From an uncultured Acidobacteriaceae bacterium (GTDB lineage: Bacteria > Acidobacteriota > Terriglobia > Terriglobales > Acidobacteriaceae), in assembly GCA_903911925.1 (NCBI GenBank), contig CAIWFH010000081.1:1-64000 (forward strand): a stretch of 64,000 bases of DNA, written 5' to 3'. The notes under the pieces were generated by a model that worked only from the letters and a program-made list of their open reading frames with translations, made no database searches and had not been told where the DNA came from. Below are positions 47,408 to 55,639 of this stretch, in pieces; the stretch's first letter is position 1; every line of letters begins with the position of its first letter. A program made the position numbers and the translations under genes.

Positions 47408-47435
47408 GACCGTAGTCCTTTGGGCCATGCGGTCT
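47407..47435 (+). terminator. Weak hairpin after the VWA gene
   Basis: AGACCG and CGGTCT pair around a 17-base loop immediately past the stop. No T-run follows. Confidence 0.25.
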
Positions 47436-47550
47436 GTCCGGTCACAATTGCCGATTCACTTTCGGACTCATGGCCCCTCTTCATCGGATCGACAAAACCG
47501 CTCTTCTTCTTTCATAATGTCGGGAGCAGAGAACAGGAGGTTCCCCTAAC

Positions 47551-48420
47551 ATGTGTGATGAATTCATTCACCAGGGACTTACCCACGATCCCACGGTTTC
47601 GCGCCGCGCCTTCGGCTTGGGAGCGGCGGCAACCGCCGTCGCGCTGCGCGCGCCCGCCGCGGTGGGAGAAGCCAAAGTGGTCGAGACCGACGTCAACGTG
47701 CCCATGGCCAGCGGCGTCTCTGACTCGGCGCTCTTCCATCCCGAGGGCAAAGGCAGATGGCCCGCCGTCCTGGTGTGGACTGACATTCTCGGACTCCGGC
47801 CCGTCTTTCGCGAGTTGGGCCAGCGGCTTGCCGCCCAGGGCTACGTGGTCCTGGTGCCGAATCCTTTCTACCGGAATGCGAAGGCTCCCGTGGTCGATGG
47901 CACGTTCGATTTCAGCAAGCCCGAAGACCGCGCCAAAGTAATGCCGATGGCGGCAGCTCTTACCGCCGACGCCAACATCAGCGATGCCAAGTCGTACGTC
48001 ACATTCCTCGACGCACAGCCCCAGACCGACAAGAAAAAGAAGATGGGCGTTCAAGGCTACTGCATGGGCGGCCCGCTCACTTTCCGCACGGCGGCCACTA
48101 TTCCCGCGCGCATCGGCGCCGCAGCCACCTTCCATGGCGGAGGCCTAGTAACCGACAAGCCCGACAGTCCGCACCTGCTCATTCCGCAGATGAAAGCCGA
48201 AGTTCTTTGCGCGGTTGCCGACAACGACGACAAGCGCGATCCCGCCGCCAAGGACAAACTGAAAGCCGCCTTTGCCGCGGTGCATCTCACCGCAACGGTC
48301 GAAGTTTACGGCGGCTGTAATCACGGCTGGACGGTACGAGGCAGCCAGGTCTACAACGAAGCTGGAGCCGAACGCGCCTGGACCGAACTCCTAGCACTCT
48401 ACAAGCGAAATCTCGCCTAG
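47551..48420 (+). CDS. Dienelactone hydrolase family protein, Tat-exported
   Basis: 289 aa alpha/beta hydrolase. Catalytic residues fit the dienelactone hydrolase triad: Cys171 in GYCMGG, an Asp near 226-227 and His258 in GCNHGW. The N-terminus has a twin-arginine signal (SRRAFGLGAAATAVALR), so it works outside the cytoplasm, unlike the classical chlorocatechol enzyme. AGGAGG precedes the ATG. It stands alone; no aromatic degradation genes are near. Substrate unknown. Confidence 0.88.
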   Translation: MCDEFIHQGLTHDPTVSRRAFGLGAAATAVALRAPAAVGEAKVVETDVNVPMASGVSDSALFHPEGKGRWPAVLVWTDILGLRPVFRELGQRLAAQGYVVLVPNPFYRNAKAPVVDGTFDFSKPEDRAKVMPMAAALTADANISDAKSYVTFLDAQPQTDKKKKMGVQGYCMGGPLTFRTAATIPARIGAAATFHGGGLVTDKPDSPHLLIPQMKAEVLCAVADNDDKRDPAAKDKLKAAFAAVHLTATVEVYGGCNHGWTVRGSQVYNEAGAERAWTELLALYKRNLA

Positions 48421-48450
48421 CCGCCACAGACTGCGGTGCAGGATTCCCCA

Positions 48451-48924
48451 ATGTGCCAAATGCATCTACGTGCCGTTGCCTGCGTAATTGCGGCGTCACT
48501 CCTTCTTGGTTCAGCCTTCGCACAAGAGAGTTATTGGGCTTCGGCCGGCGACAAGACCGCGAAGTACATTGTCGAGATGGAACGCAAGTGGGCCGAGGGT
48601 GTCTGCATTGATAACGGCGTCGTCGCCAGTCTGCTTGCCGACGACTTCCAGGGGACCTCTACCCGGGGCGCACGCTTCACAAAAGCGGACGAGCTAAAAG
48701 ATGAAAAGAGCGTGCGCACCGCTCACGATTGCGGACTGGATGACGCGAAAGTGCGTTTCTTCGGCGACAGCCTTGCCATCGTCTATGGCAGCGAGCATGC
48801 AACGGGCAAAGACAAGTCCCAGCCTGGCGCAAAGGTGTGCCAGATTTGGACCGATACATGGCTCAAGCGCGGCGGCACTTGGCAAGTAATCGCTTCTCAC
48901 GATAATCGCGTGAAGTGCAGCTAG
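48451..48924 (+). CDS. Secreted DUF4440/SnoaL-like (NTF2-fold) protein
   Basis: 157 aa with a signal peptide ending SAFAQ. The mature part fits the NTF2-like DUF4440 pattern: a helix with EMERKWAEG, a LLADDFQGTSTRG segment and a final WQVIASHDNRV strand. The ATG at 48451 is favoured because AGGA is well placed; an in-frame GTG at 48436 is possible. These proteins are small-molecule-binding or enzyme-like; no active site is evident. It follows the dienelactone hydrolase after 30 bp. Confidence 0.75.
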   Translation: MCQMHLRAVACVIAASLLLGSAFAQESYWASAGDKTAKYIVEMERKWAEGVCIDNGVVASLLADDFQGTSTRGARFTKADELKDEKSVRTAHDCGLDDAKVRFFGDSLAIVYGSEHATGKDKSQPGAKVCQIWTDTWLKRGGTWQVIASHDNRVKCS

Positions 48925-49254
48925 CCGGTACTATTCCCCTTTGGGGGCTCTGAAGAAGTTATCCGATACTCAGCATTGAATCGTATCTGTCAAAGCAAAC
49001 CTTCATCTACGCGCGGTTCTCTGGCGATGAACAAGCCTAAGCGTAATCCGATGAGGCGAGCAAGTCGACGCCCGCTGGCAGTTCCACTGTTACCCGCCGA
49101 AAAGAGATTTCGCTTGACAAGAATTGCATGCGCTGCGATTATTTTCCCGTCTCATAGCTCTCATTATTTTGGCTTTTATAGACCGATTTAGTTACGGCGG
49201 AATACCACATTTGCAAGTTGAGTTACTGTCTCTGCATTCTTTTGCGGGAAAACT
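48925..49254. other. Gene-free stretch before the TPR gene
   Basis: 330 bp in which I see no gene. Short open frames exist but lack ribosome-binding sites and protein-like composition. It probably contains the promoter for the TPR / M48 / kinase cluster. Confidence 0.5.
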
Positions 49255-50088
49255 ATGCCTTGTCGCAATGGTCAAAAACAGATCAGCGAGGACGACGTCT
49301 ACGCGAATCGGTGCGTCTGCATAATTGCACTTGCCTGGATGCTTTATCTTTCCCCCTCGACCTGTATTTTGGCGCAAAATTCTCCTTCTCCTTTATCAAA
49401 AGACAATGTAATCAAGCTTCTGATCGGCGGCGTGTCATGCAAGAGAGTAGCGAGCTTTGCCGACGAGCGAAAGATCGATTTCGTTTTGGACAGCGAAGTC
49501 GAAGCGCAGCTGAGGCATGCAGGAGCCACGGATTCTCTGATTGAGACGCTTCGACGAAACGCGCCCGAGCCAACCCGCGCGGTTACTCCGGAGAAAGATC
49601 AAACTCCGTCTGCACCCCCGGCTGTTGCCTCAACCCCGAATCCGGTTCCGCTATCCGATAGCCCGAATCTACAGGCAAAGAAAGCATTCGATGAGGCGCT
49701 CGCAGAACTCAATGTCAAGAACTACGAAGAGGCCGCCACGTTATTCGGCCGGGCTGCCCGCGAGAAGCCGGGATGGAGTGAACCGTTGGTGGAGAAGGCA
49801 AAGCTCGAAACCAAATTGGGGCGGTTTACTGACGCGATTGAAGATTGCAGCGACGCTCTTCGGCTCAGTCCAAACGATGCAACGGCACTGTATTTTCGCG
49901 GGTTCGCCAAATACCAGTTGAACCGTAACAACGAAGCGATTGCCGATTTCAATGTCGCGCTTCGCCTCAAAACAGACTATGCGGAAGCGTATCAGAATCG
50001 TGGAAATGCAAGATGGGCTCTTGGCGACAAGCAGGGAGCGAATAGTGACTTCGCTATGGCCCGATCACTCAGGGGTGGAAAGAGGTGA
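49255..50088 (+). CDS. Secreted/periplasmic TPR protein
   Basis: 277 aa. A hydrophobic signal-like segment (CIIALAWMLYLSPSTC) follows a 19-residue polar start. Residues 45-105 (SKDNVIKLLIGGVSCKRVASFADERKIDF) form a small helical domain I do not recognise. After a Pro/Thr-rich linker, four TPR repeats cover about 142-277 (AKKAFDEALAELNVKNYEEA; DATALYFRGFAKYQLNRNNEA). TPRs bind partner proteins. It ends 3 bp before the M48 peptidase gene, so they are cotranscribed. Confidence 0.75.
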   Translation: MPCRNGQKQISEDDVYANRCVCIIALAWMLYLSPSTCILAQNSPSPLSKDNVIKLLIGGVSCKRVASFADERKIDFVLDSEVEAQLRHAGATDSLIETLRRNAPEPTRAVTPEKDQTPSAPPAVASTPNPVPLSDSPNLQAKKAFDEALAELNVKNYEEAATLFGRAAREKPGWSEPLVEKAKLETKLGRFTDAIEDCSDALRLSPNDATALYFRGFAKYQLNRNNEAIADFNVALRLKTDYAEAYQNRGNARWALGDKQGANSDFAMARSLRGGKR

Positions 50089-50091
50089 CAT

Positions 50092-51429
50092 GTGAAGGTG
50101 TACCGCCTTTTCGCATTGTTAGTCATTATGTGCCTCCCGGCGCGTTGTTCTCCCGCTGTTGAGAAGGGAGAGAATTTCGTCTTCGGCAAGGCCGACCTCG
50201 AGTTCCTGAGGGATGTGGAACTGCTGGACCAGCGCTATGAAAGAGAAGGCATGGTCTATCACGACGAGGCGCTCAATGCATATTTGACGCGAATAGGCAT
50301 GTCTATGCTCCCGGCAGGTACCGCGCCAGAGCACGTGAAGTGGGTTTTCAAGATCATCCGCGATCCCATGGCCAATGCATTTGCTCTGCCGAATGGCTCA
50401 ATCTATGTGACAACCGGATTGCTGTCGCTTCTCGATTCCGAAGACCAGTTGGCAAGCGTGCTGGCGCACGAAATCACTCATGTCACCGATCGGCATTCTT
50501 ATCTTGGGAACAGGGACTACCGCAAAAAGTCAACGCTAATAAGCATCGCCCAATTTGCAGGCAGAATGGCTCCCGGAAATACGGATTGGGGTGCATCTAT
50601 TCAGCTCGCTGCTTTGATGGTGCCGGCAATTATGGATTTCTCCATCATGGGATACCGCCGCGAACTGGAACGCGATGCGGACATGTACGCGTTTAACAAA
50701 ATCATCGAAGGCAATTACGACCCGCGAGAGATGCCCAACACCTTTCGGCTGCTGGAACAGAGAGATGAAGCGGAGCCTCCCCCAAAGGGAGCGGTCTACA
50801 GTGACCATCCCAAGCTGGAGGACAGGATTAGTTACATCAACGCCGAGATTGCCTCCAAAGCGCCATCCCTGGTTCCCGTAAGCCTGCTGGCCGAACGTCG
50901 AGCGCGATACCAGAACCTCACTGAAAGTATTGTGCGTGAGGATATTCGAGTCTCAATCATGGTGGGCAGGCCGCGGACCGCACTGGCCCGCGCGAGCAAA
51001 CTGCTGCAATTTCACCCCGACTCCGCGGACAACCTGTACTTCCAGGCAGAAGCATACCGCGGCCTGGGACCATGGACTCCTCATCCCACCGATACAGAAA
51101 TGTCGCGCTCCGGACTGAGGCAAGTCGAGTCGCTAAGCAGTAAATTCACGCTTGACGAAGAAGAAAAGGTACTTCTCAAGAAACCTGAAGGCCAGGCCAC
51201 CTGGTCGGAAAACAAGGCAAAGGCACAGGAAGGCTATGAGAAGGCACTGGCGGTCAATCCTAATCATGCCAAAGCTTACCTGGGACTGGGACGAATCTAT
51301 GAGTTGGACGGCAAGAAGGAGGAAGCATTGATGGCCTATCAGAAATATCTCGACCTGAATCCCAATGGGCAAGAAAGTTTCTCTGTTACACAGCGTATTG
51401 CGGCGCTGAAGCGTTCGATCGAGCAATAG
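50092..51429 (+). CDS. M48-family zinc metallopeptidase with C-terminal TPRs (BepA-like)
   Basis: 445 aa. An N-terminal hydrophobic segment is followed by an M48 domain: zinc motif HEITH at residues 126-130 and third-ligand ELERDAD (Glu193). The C-terminal part contains TPR units (KAYLGLGRIYELDGKKEEALMAYQK). The layout resembles BepA/YfgC and LoiP-type peptidases that police outer-membrane assembly, which is a family-based inference. Start is a GTG at 50092, with AGAGGTG upstream. It sits directly behind the TPR gene and before a secreted protein of unknown function. Confidence 0.9.
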   Translation: MKVYRLFALLVIMCLPARCSPAVEKGENFVFGKADLEFLRDVELLDQRYEREGMVYHDEALNAYLTRIGMSMLPAGTAPEHVKWVFKIIRDPMANAFALPNGSIYVTTGLLSLLDSEDQLASVLAHEITHVTDRHSYLGNRDYRKKSTLISIAQFAGRMAPGNTDWGASIQLAALMVPAIMDFSIMGYRRELERDADMYAFNKIIEGNYDPREMPNTFRLLEQRDEAEPPPKGAVYSDHPKLEDRISYINAEIASKAPSLVPVSLLAERRARYQNLTESIVREDIRVSIMVGRPRTALARASKLLQFHPDSADNLYFQAEAYRGLGPWTPHPTDTEMSRSGLRQVESLSSKFTLDEEEKVLLKKPEGQATWSENKAKAQEGYEKALAVNPNHAKAYLGLGRIYELDGKKEEALMAYQKYLDLNPNGQESFSVTQRIAALKRSIEQ

Positions 51430-51469
51430 CATTGCTCGAAGGAAGAACCAATTCAAAGGAGATGGTTCC

Positions 51470-52135
51470 ATGAATGCTCGGATTACGTTTGCAGTTGCAC
51501 TGTTCTTTTCGTGTGTTCTGTCCGCGGCGGCAGTTGAGTATGTTCATCCAAAACTCAAAGAACACGAAGTGTCTGTCAAGGTTGCGGCGGTTCTTCCAGC
51601 TCACGTGGACATCGAGCAGCACGGAGTAAAGGGCGTTAGCGGAATGGGCCAGGCATCCGACGATGCCGGCCGGCAGGTGACATTTGAAGTAGGTAAGGCA
51701 CTGTCAAACCGCGGCATTACGATTGAGAACTCATTTCCGGAAGAAACGCTCAAAAGCAACGAAGACCTGCGGTTGGCTATGGCCGATGTTCAGCAGCGTT
51801 TCGACCAGACTGAACGGCAACTCTTCAGGAAAGAAAAAGATGTAAAGAATGGGCGCTTCTCGCTCGGCGATTCTGTGACCGTACTCAATCCCACAGGTAA
51901 GATAGACGTCTTCATCATCGTTCGTTCGGTAGGCGCCAAAGAGACCAAAAGCAAGGCCTTCATGACCGGCGGACTTATCGGAATGGCGATGTCCGGCGAG
52001 GCTGAGTTTCGGACCCGCGTTGCGATTGTAGACGCCAAAAACGGAGACATCCTTTTCATTGGTGATTTTGTGAGCAAAGGCCTGCCATCCGACAAGGTTT
52101 ACGAGCACTCGTTCAAGAAGATTCCCTTTCAATAA
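51470..52135 (+). CDS. Secreted protein of unknown function
   Basis: 221 aa with a clear signal peptide ending SAAAV (about 22). No family is recognised. It has a mid-section of charged helix (RQLFRKEKDVKNGRF), then VFIIVRSVGAKETKSKAF and GLIGMAMSGEAEFRTRVAIVDAKNGDILFIGDF, a pattern with some resemblance to CsgG/GNA1162-type periplasmic lipoproteins, though no lipobox is present. AAAGGAG at 9 bases precedes the ATG. It follows the M48 gene after 40 bp, so it probably shares the operon. Confidence 0.65.
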   Translation: MNARITFAVALFFSCVLSAAAVEYVHPKLKEHEVSVKVAAVLPAHVDIEQHGVKGVSGMGQASDDAGRQVTFEVGKALSNRGITIENSFPEETLKSNEDLRLAMADVQQRFDQTERQLFRKEKDVKNGRFSLGDSVTVLNPTGKIDVFIIVRSVGAKETKSKAFMTGGLIGMAMSGEAEFRTRVAIVDAKNGDILFIGDFVSKGLPSDKVYEHSFKKIPFQ

Positions 52136-52257
52136 CCGACTGGCTTTGCTCGATATGGCGGTGCTTCGGTGTTTCGTACTCAGGATTCTCTGCACTGGTT
52201 GCACATTTTCAAGGTCAGATCATTTGCAAGAAAACGGCGGCATCGATAACCCCAACC

Positions 52258-54078
52258 ATGAAGCATTGCGACCAATGCCGCAGCAGTTACCCCAACGAGT
52301 TCAAAGTCTGCCCGATCGACAATTCCCCGCTGCATTTGAATTCGGATATCGCCCCTGGCGTAACCATCCGCGATAAGTACCTCATTCTCGACAAGGTGGG
52401 CGAAGGAGGAATGGGCGCGGTGTTTCGCGCCAGGCATCTGGCGTTTAATGAAATCCGCGCAATAAAGGTAGTGCATTCTTCGATGATGGAGGACCGCGGA
52501 TTCATCAAGCGTTTTAAAACCGAGGCCATCGTGGCACACCGTCTTCTTCATCCCAACGCGGTGCGCGTCGACGATCTGGATTCGACTGAAGACGGCCGTC
52601 CCTTCATCGTAATGGAAATGGTGGAAGGTGACAGCCTGAAAGCGCTGATCGCCCAATCCGGCTCGTTTCCGTTTGGGCGCACGATCGACATCGCGATCCA
52701 GATCGCTGAAGCGCTGGCCTCGGCTCATAGGCTCGGGATCGTTCATCGCGACATCAAACCCGACAACATCTTGATTACGACTACCAGCGATGGACGCGAC
52801 CTGGTAAAGGTCGTCGACTTCGGAATTGCGAAAGTGCGCGAAGGAGCCATCGACGTAGGAGGCGGGTATACGGCCACTCGCACCGGCATGATCATCGGGA
52901 CTCCGCAATACCTCTCACCGGAACAGGCCACCGGGATGCAGGGAGACGAGATTGACGGGCGAGTGGACATCTACTCCCTGGGAGTCGTGCTCTACGTGAT
53001 GCTGACGGGCCAGTTACCGTTTGAGTCCAACACGCCAATGGGATTCCTCGTGCAGCATGTTCAGACGCTGCCAATTGCACCGCACCTGGCTCGCCCCGAT
53101 CTGCATATCCCGGTTGAACTGTCTGCAATCCTGATGAAGGCGTTGGAGAAAGATCGCGACTGCCGCTTTGAGTCAGCAGACGAAATGGCCCTGGCACTGC
53201 GCAATGTGCCAGAGTATCTGCACGAGAGTCAACTTCTTGAACATTCATCGTCACGGACCCCAGCAACGCCACTGATCGCAAACTCGCACGCTGGATCGGT
53301 CACGCCGGGAATGGCTCGCACTCCAACTCCGCGGCTGGAAAGCACCAAGATCGCAACCTCCACGGAGCCCCTTGTCCACAAGCTGCACGAGCATGATCTG
53401 ACAAAGCCCATCGCTGGCCCAAGGCGCACCGGAGCCTGGGTTGCGATTACGACGGCCATCGTGGTTTCTGGCGGGTTGGGTGGCCTGTATCTCTACCTCA
53501 ATTCCGATGCAAACCATCGGAACCAGGCGACGAATCCGGTTGCGACCTCGATGCCAGGGAATTCTGAAAAGGCTATCGTGTCGGGCCTCCCTGACCTGGA
53601 GATTCATTCCAGAATTGAAGGCACTCTTGCAACATTGCAGAAGCGTGCCTCGATCCAGATTGCGGTCCAGAGTGGCATTGTGACGTTAACTGGGAAGTGC
53701 CAGTTAGAGGCTGACTGTAAAGAAGCAGAAAACCTGGCCTCGCGTGTGAGCGGCGTGACAACTGTAAGGAATCAGACTGAGGTCGACTCCGCCGCGCCTT
53801 CGAACGCCTCTGCCGCAAAGCCCGCAACCCCAAAACCTGCTCTCTCGAAAAATGGGGAGCCTGATTCCGCGGTCGCAACTCATAAGGTGGACAAAGCGGC
53901 TATCGAGACTCTGATGTCAACTGGGAGCAAAGCGGCAGAGAACGGCGAATACGACAAAGCTATTGTCAGTTATCAAGAGGTGCTGCGGCACGATCCGGCG
54001 AACGCGACTGCCCAAGCTGGATTGGCCCATGCAACGAAGGCACAAGAAACTGAAGAGCAAGTATTGAAGCCTCGTTGA
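52258..54078 (+). CDS. Membrane Ser/Thr protein kinase with zinc-ribbon, BON and TPR parts
   Basis: 606 aa. Order of parts: cysteine-rich start (Cys4, Cys7, Cys18), kinase domain about 37-310 with glycine loop GEGGMGAV, Lys70, HRDIKPDN (Asp165) and DFG (187-189); a linker; one transmembrane helix (WVAITTAIVVSGGLGGLYLYL, near 390-412); a BON-like domain (IQIAVQSGIVTLTGKC); and a TPR-like end (GEYDKAIVSYQEVLRHDP). All Hanks-type catalytic residues are present, so an active kinase is likely, with the kinase inside and the BON/TPR part outside the cytoplasm. No strong ribosome-binding site is seen at the ATG. Confidence 0.88.
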   Translation: MKHCDQCRSSYPNEFKVCPIDNSPLHLNSDIAPGVTIRDKYLILDKVGEGGMGAVFRARHLAFNEIRAIKVVHSSMMEDRGFIKRFKTEAIVAHRLLHPNAVRVDDLDSTEDGRPFIVMEMVEGDSLKALIAQSGSFPFGRTIDIAIQIAEALASAHRLGIVHRDIKPDNILITTTSDGRDLVKVVDFGIAKVREGAIDVGGGYTATRTGMIIGTPQYLSPEQATGMQGDEIDGRVDIYSLGVVLYVMLTGQLPFESNTPMGFLVQHVQTLPIAPHLARPDLHIPVELSAILMKALEKDRDCRFESADEMALALRNVPEYLHESQLLEHSSSRTPATPLIANSHAGSVTPGMARTPTPRLESTKIATSTEPLVHKLHEHDLTKPIAGPRRTGAWVAITTAIVVSGGLGGLYLYLNSDANHRNQATNPVATSMPGNSEKAIVSGLPDLEIHSRIEGTLATLQKRASIQIAVQSGIVTLTGKCQLEADCKEAENLASRVSGVTTVRNQTEVDSAAPSNASAAKPATPKPALSKNGEPDSAVATHKVDKAAIETLMSTGSKAAENGEYDKAIVSYQEVLRHDPANATAQAGLAHATKAQETEEQVLKPR

Positions 54079-54083
54079 AGTGG

Positions 54084-54100
54084 TTCGGGTGCAATCCGAA
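54084..54100 (+). terminator. Short hairpin after the kinase gene
   Basis: TTCGG and CCGAA arms with a 7-base loop just past the kinase stop, in a 42-bp convergent gap. No T-run, so only a weak candidate. Confidence 0.25.
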
Positions 54101-54120
54101 GCTCCTCTTGCCGCATCGAG

Positions 54121-55575
54121 TTAAAACTGCACTTTGCCCTTCAATGCAACCGGCAGAGTCCCATTCGCTGAGATCCTGGTTTCTCCGGCGTAGAGATGCT
54201 GCAGTCTAGGCAGGTGATCAGCAGTTTTGAGCGCGGCGGGCGTGACCTCGGTGCCGAAGACGTTCAGAGACTCCAGTTCGCTCAGCCCGCTTAGTGCGAG
54301 AACAGTGGCGTCAGTGATTTTGGTGCGCATGAGCCGGAGTTTGCGAAGATGCTTCATCGCGGCAAGATTGAGCGCCGAGCGATCAGTGACGGCAGTATTA
54401 GAAAAGTCAGCGGCAACAAACTGGCCATAGAGAGGTTTGATGTCGGCTAGGTCGCTGTCGCCAAAATTGCTGCCCATCAGCGATGCGTTGATTGTCAGCC
54501 TGGAAGAGTCGCGCGACTCGTATTCGATTGCGCCCGGATAGCGCTTATCGAATTCTGCGAGCGCATTGGCGAATGGGGCGCGCTGTTTGGCGACTGCAGC
54601 ATCGTCAATCTCAGTGATGGTAACGTCGACTGCTGGACGAGCAGGGGCCGAGACGCCTTTGGCAGCATTAGCAGCTAAACTGGGCGACGCTCCAGTTGAG
54701 ATCCAAAGTTCGATGACTTTGATCTGATCGGGCGAGAGCGGCGTCTTGCCTTGCGGCGGCATGATCTTTTCTGAGCCGGGCGGGCAGGAGACGCGCTGAA
54801 AGAGTCCGCTGTTCTTGAAGTCTCCTGTTTTGATGGCAAGCCCGCTCTTGCCGCCGCGCATCACGGCTTCATAGGAGTCGAGACGCAGACCATTTTTCTG
54901 GCTTGAACGCCCGTGGCAAGCGACGCAGTTCTGCTGAAGGACCGGCTCAACGCGAACCGCAAAAAAAGAATCGGGCGTGGAGGCGGTGGGACCGTGTTCC
55001 TGGGATACGCCGAGCCAGTTTCGCAGCGGGCCTGGCAAGTGTTCGGTGAGATGGTTCGCGCCATGCGAAAGTTGACCGCCTCGGTAGCCGGTGAATGAGA
55101 TGAGCAGCACAGTGACGGCGAGGCCGAAGAAATAGGCGATGTCGAATCGAAGGCCCGGGAACCGGCCCCTGAACATCCAGCCCAACCAACATAGAACGGA
55201 GACGAAGAAGCCGGCCCACATGTGCTGCACGACGAACGTGCCGCTTGATCCTCCGCTGCGTGCGAGAAACCAGCCGAGGATAGCGGAAGCAATGACGCTG
55301 AAGAATGCCAGCACCAAGAGCGGCTCAATGACAGGAAGCAGATATTGAAAACGGCGCGATCTTGATGCGACCTCCAGAACCGGAACCAGGAGAATCAGCG
55401 CGATGGGGAAGTGGATGGTGAGCAGATGAAAGCCGCCGATGAACTGCGCCCAGTCAGAGCGCTGTGCACCGTCGGGCGGAAAGAAGAGCAGCAGACCAAG
55501 GAGCAGAAGGATCGGCGCCAGCGAGAACAACCCTAGCCGATAACGAAGTGGCCTTTGCGGGATCGGCACTATCAT
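54121..55575 (-). CDS. Membrane protein with c-type haem motif and leucine-rich-like repeats (planctomycete cytochrome type)
   Basis: 484 aa. About five transmembrane segments in the first 165 residues (for example 16-33, 45-68, 78-101, 117-135, 146-163). A c-type haem site CVACH lies at 217-221, with a likely distal Met in EKIMPPQGK. Residues about 380-470 carry leucine-rich-like repeats (LRKLRLMRTKITDATVLALSGL). The PSCyt1-like haem region recurs in the large upstream protein of the same cluster. Probable role in electron transfer at the inner membrane or in the periplasm. It lies 64 bp after the DUF1501 gene. Confidence 0.8.
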   Translation of the reverse strand: MIVPIPQRPLRYRLGLFSLAPILLLLGLLLFFPPDGAQRSDWAQFIGGFHLLTIHFPIALILLVPVLEVASRSRRFQYLLPVIEPLLVLAFFSVIASAILGWFLARSGGSSGTFVVQHMWAGFFVSVLCWLGWMFRGRFPGLRFDIAYFFGLAVTVLLISFTGYRGGQLSHGANHLTEHLPGPLRNWLGVSQEHGPTASTPDSFFAVRVEPVLQQNCVACHGRSSQKNGLRLDSYEAVMRGGKSGLAIKTGDFKNSGLFQRVSCPPGSEKIMPPQGKTPLSPDQIKVIELWISTGASPSLAANAAKGVSAPARPAVDVTITEIDDAAVAKQRAPFANALAEFDKRYPGAIEYESRDSSRLTINASLMGSNFGDSDLADIKPLYGQFVAADFSNTAVTDRSALNLAAMKHLRKLRLMRTKITDATVLALSGLSELESLNVFGTEVTPAALKTADHLPRLQHLYAGETRISANGTLPVALKGKVQF

Positions 55576-55639
55576 GAGCGATCAATTTCCTTATCGTGGT
55601 CGAAATGCGTGCAAGGCAAGCGGCGGATGACGTGCAATG

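Noticed and set aside
48976..49191. 71-codon plus-strand frame before the TPR gene
   Set aside because: Arg/Ser/Pro-rich, no family, no ribosome-binding site.
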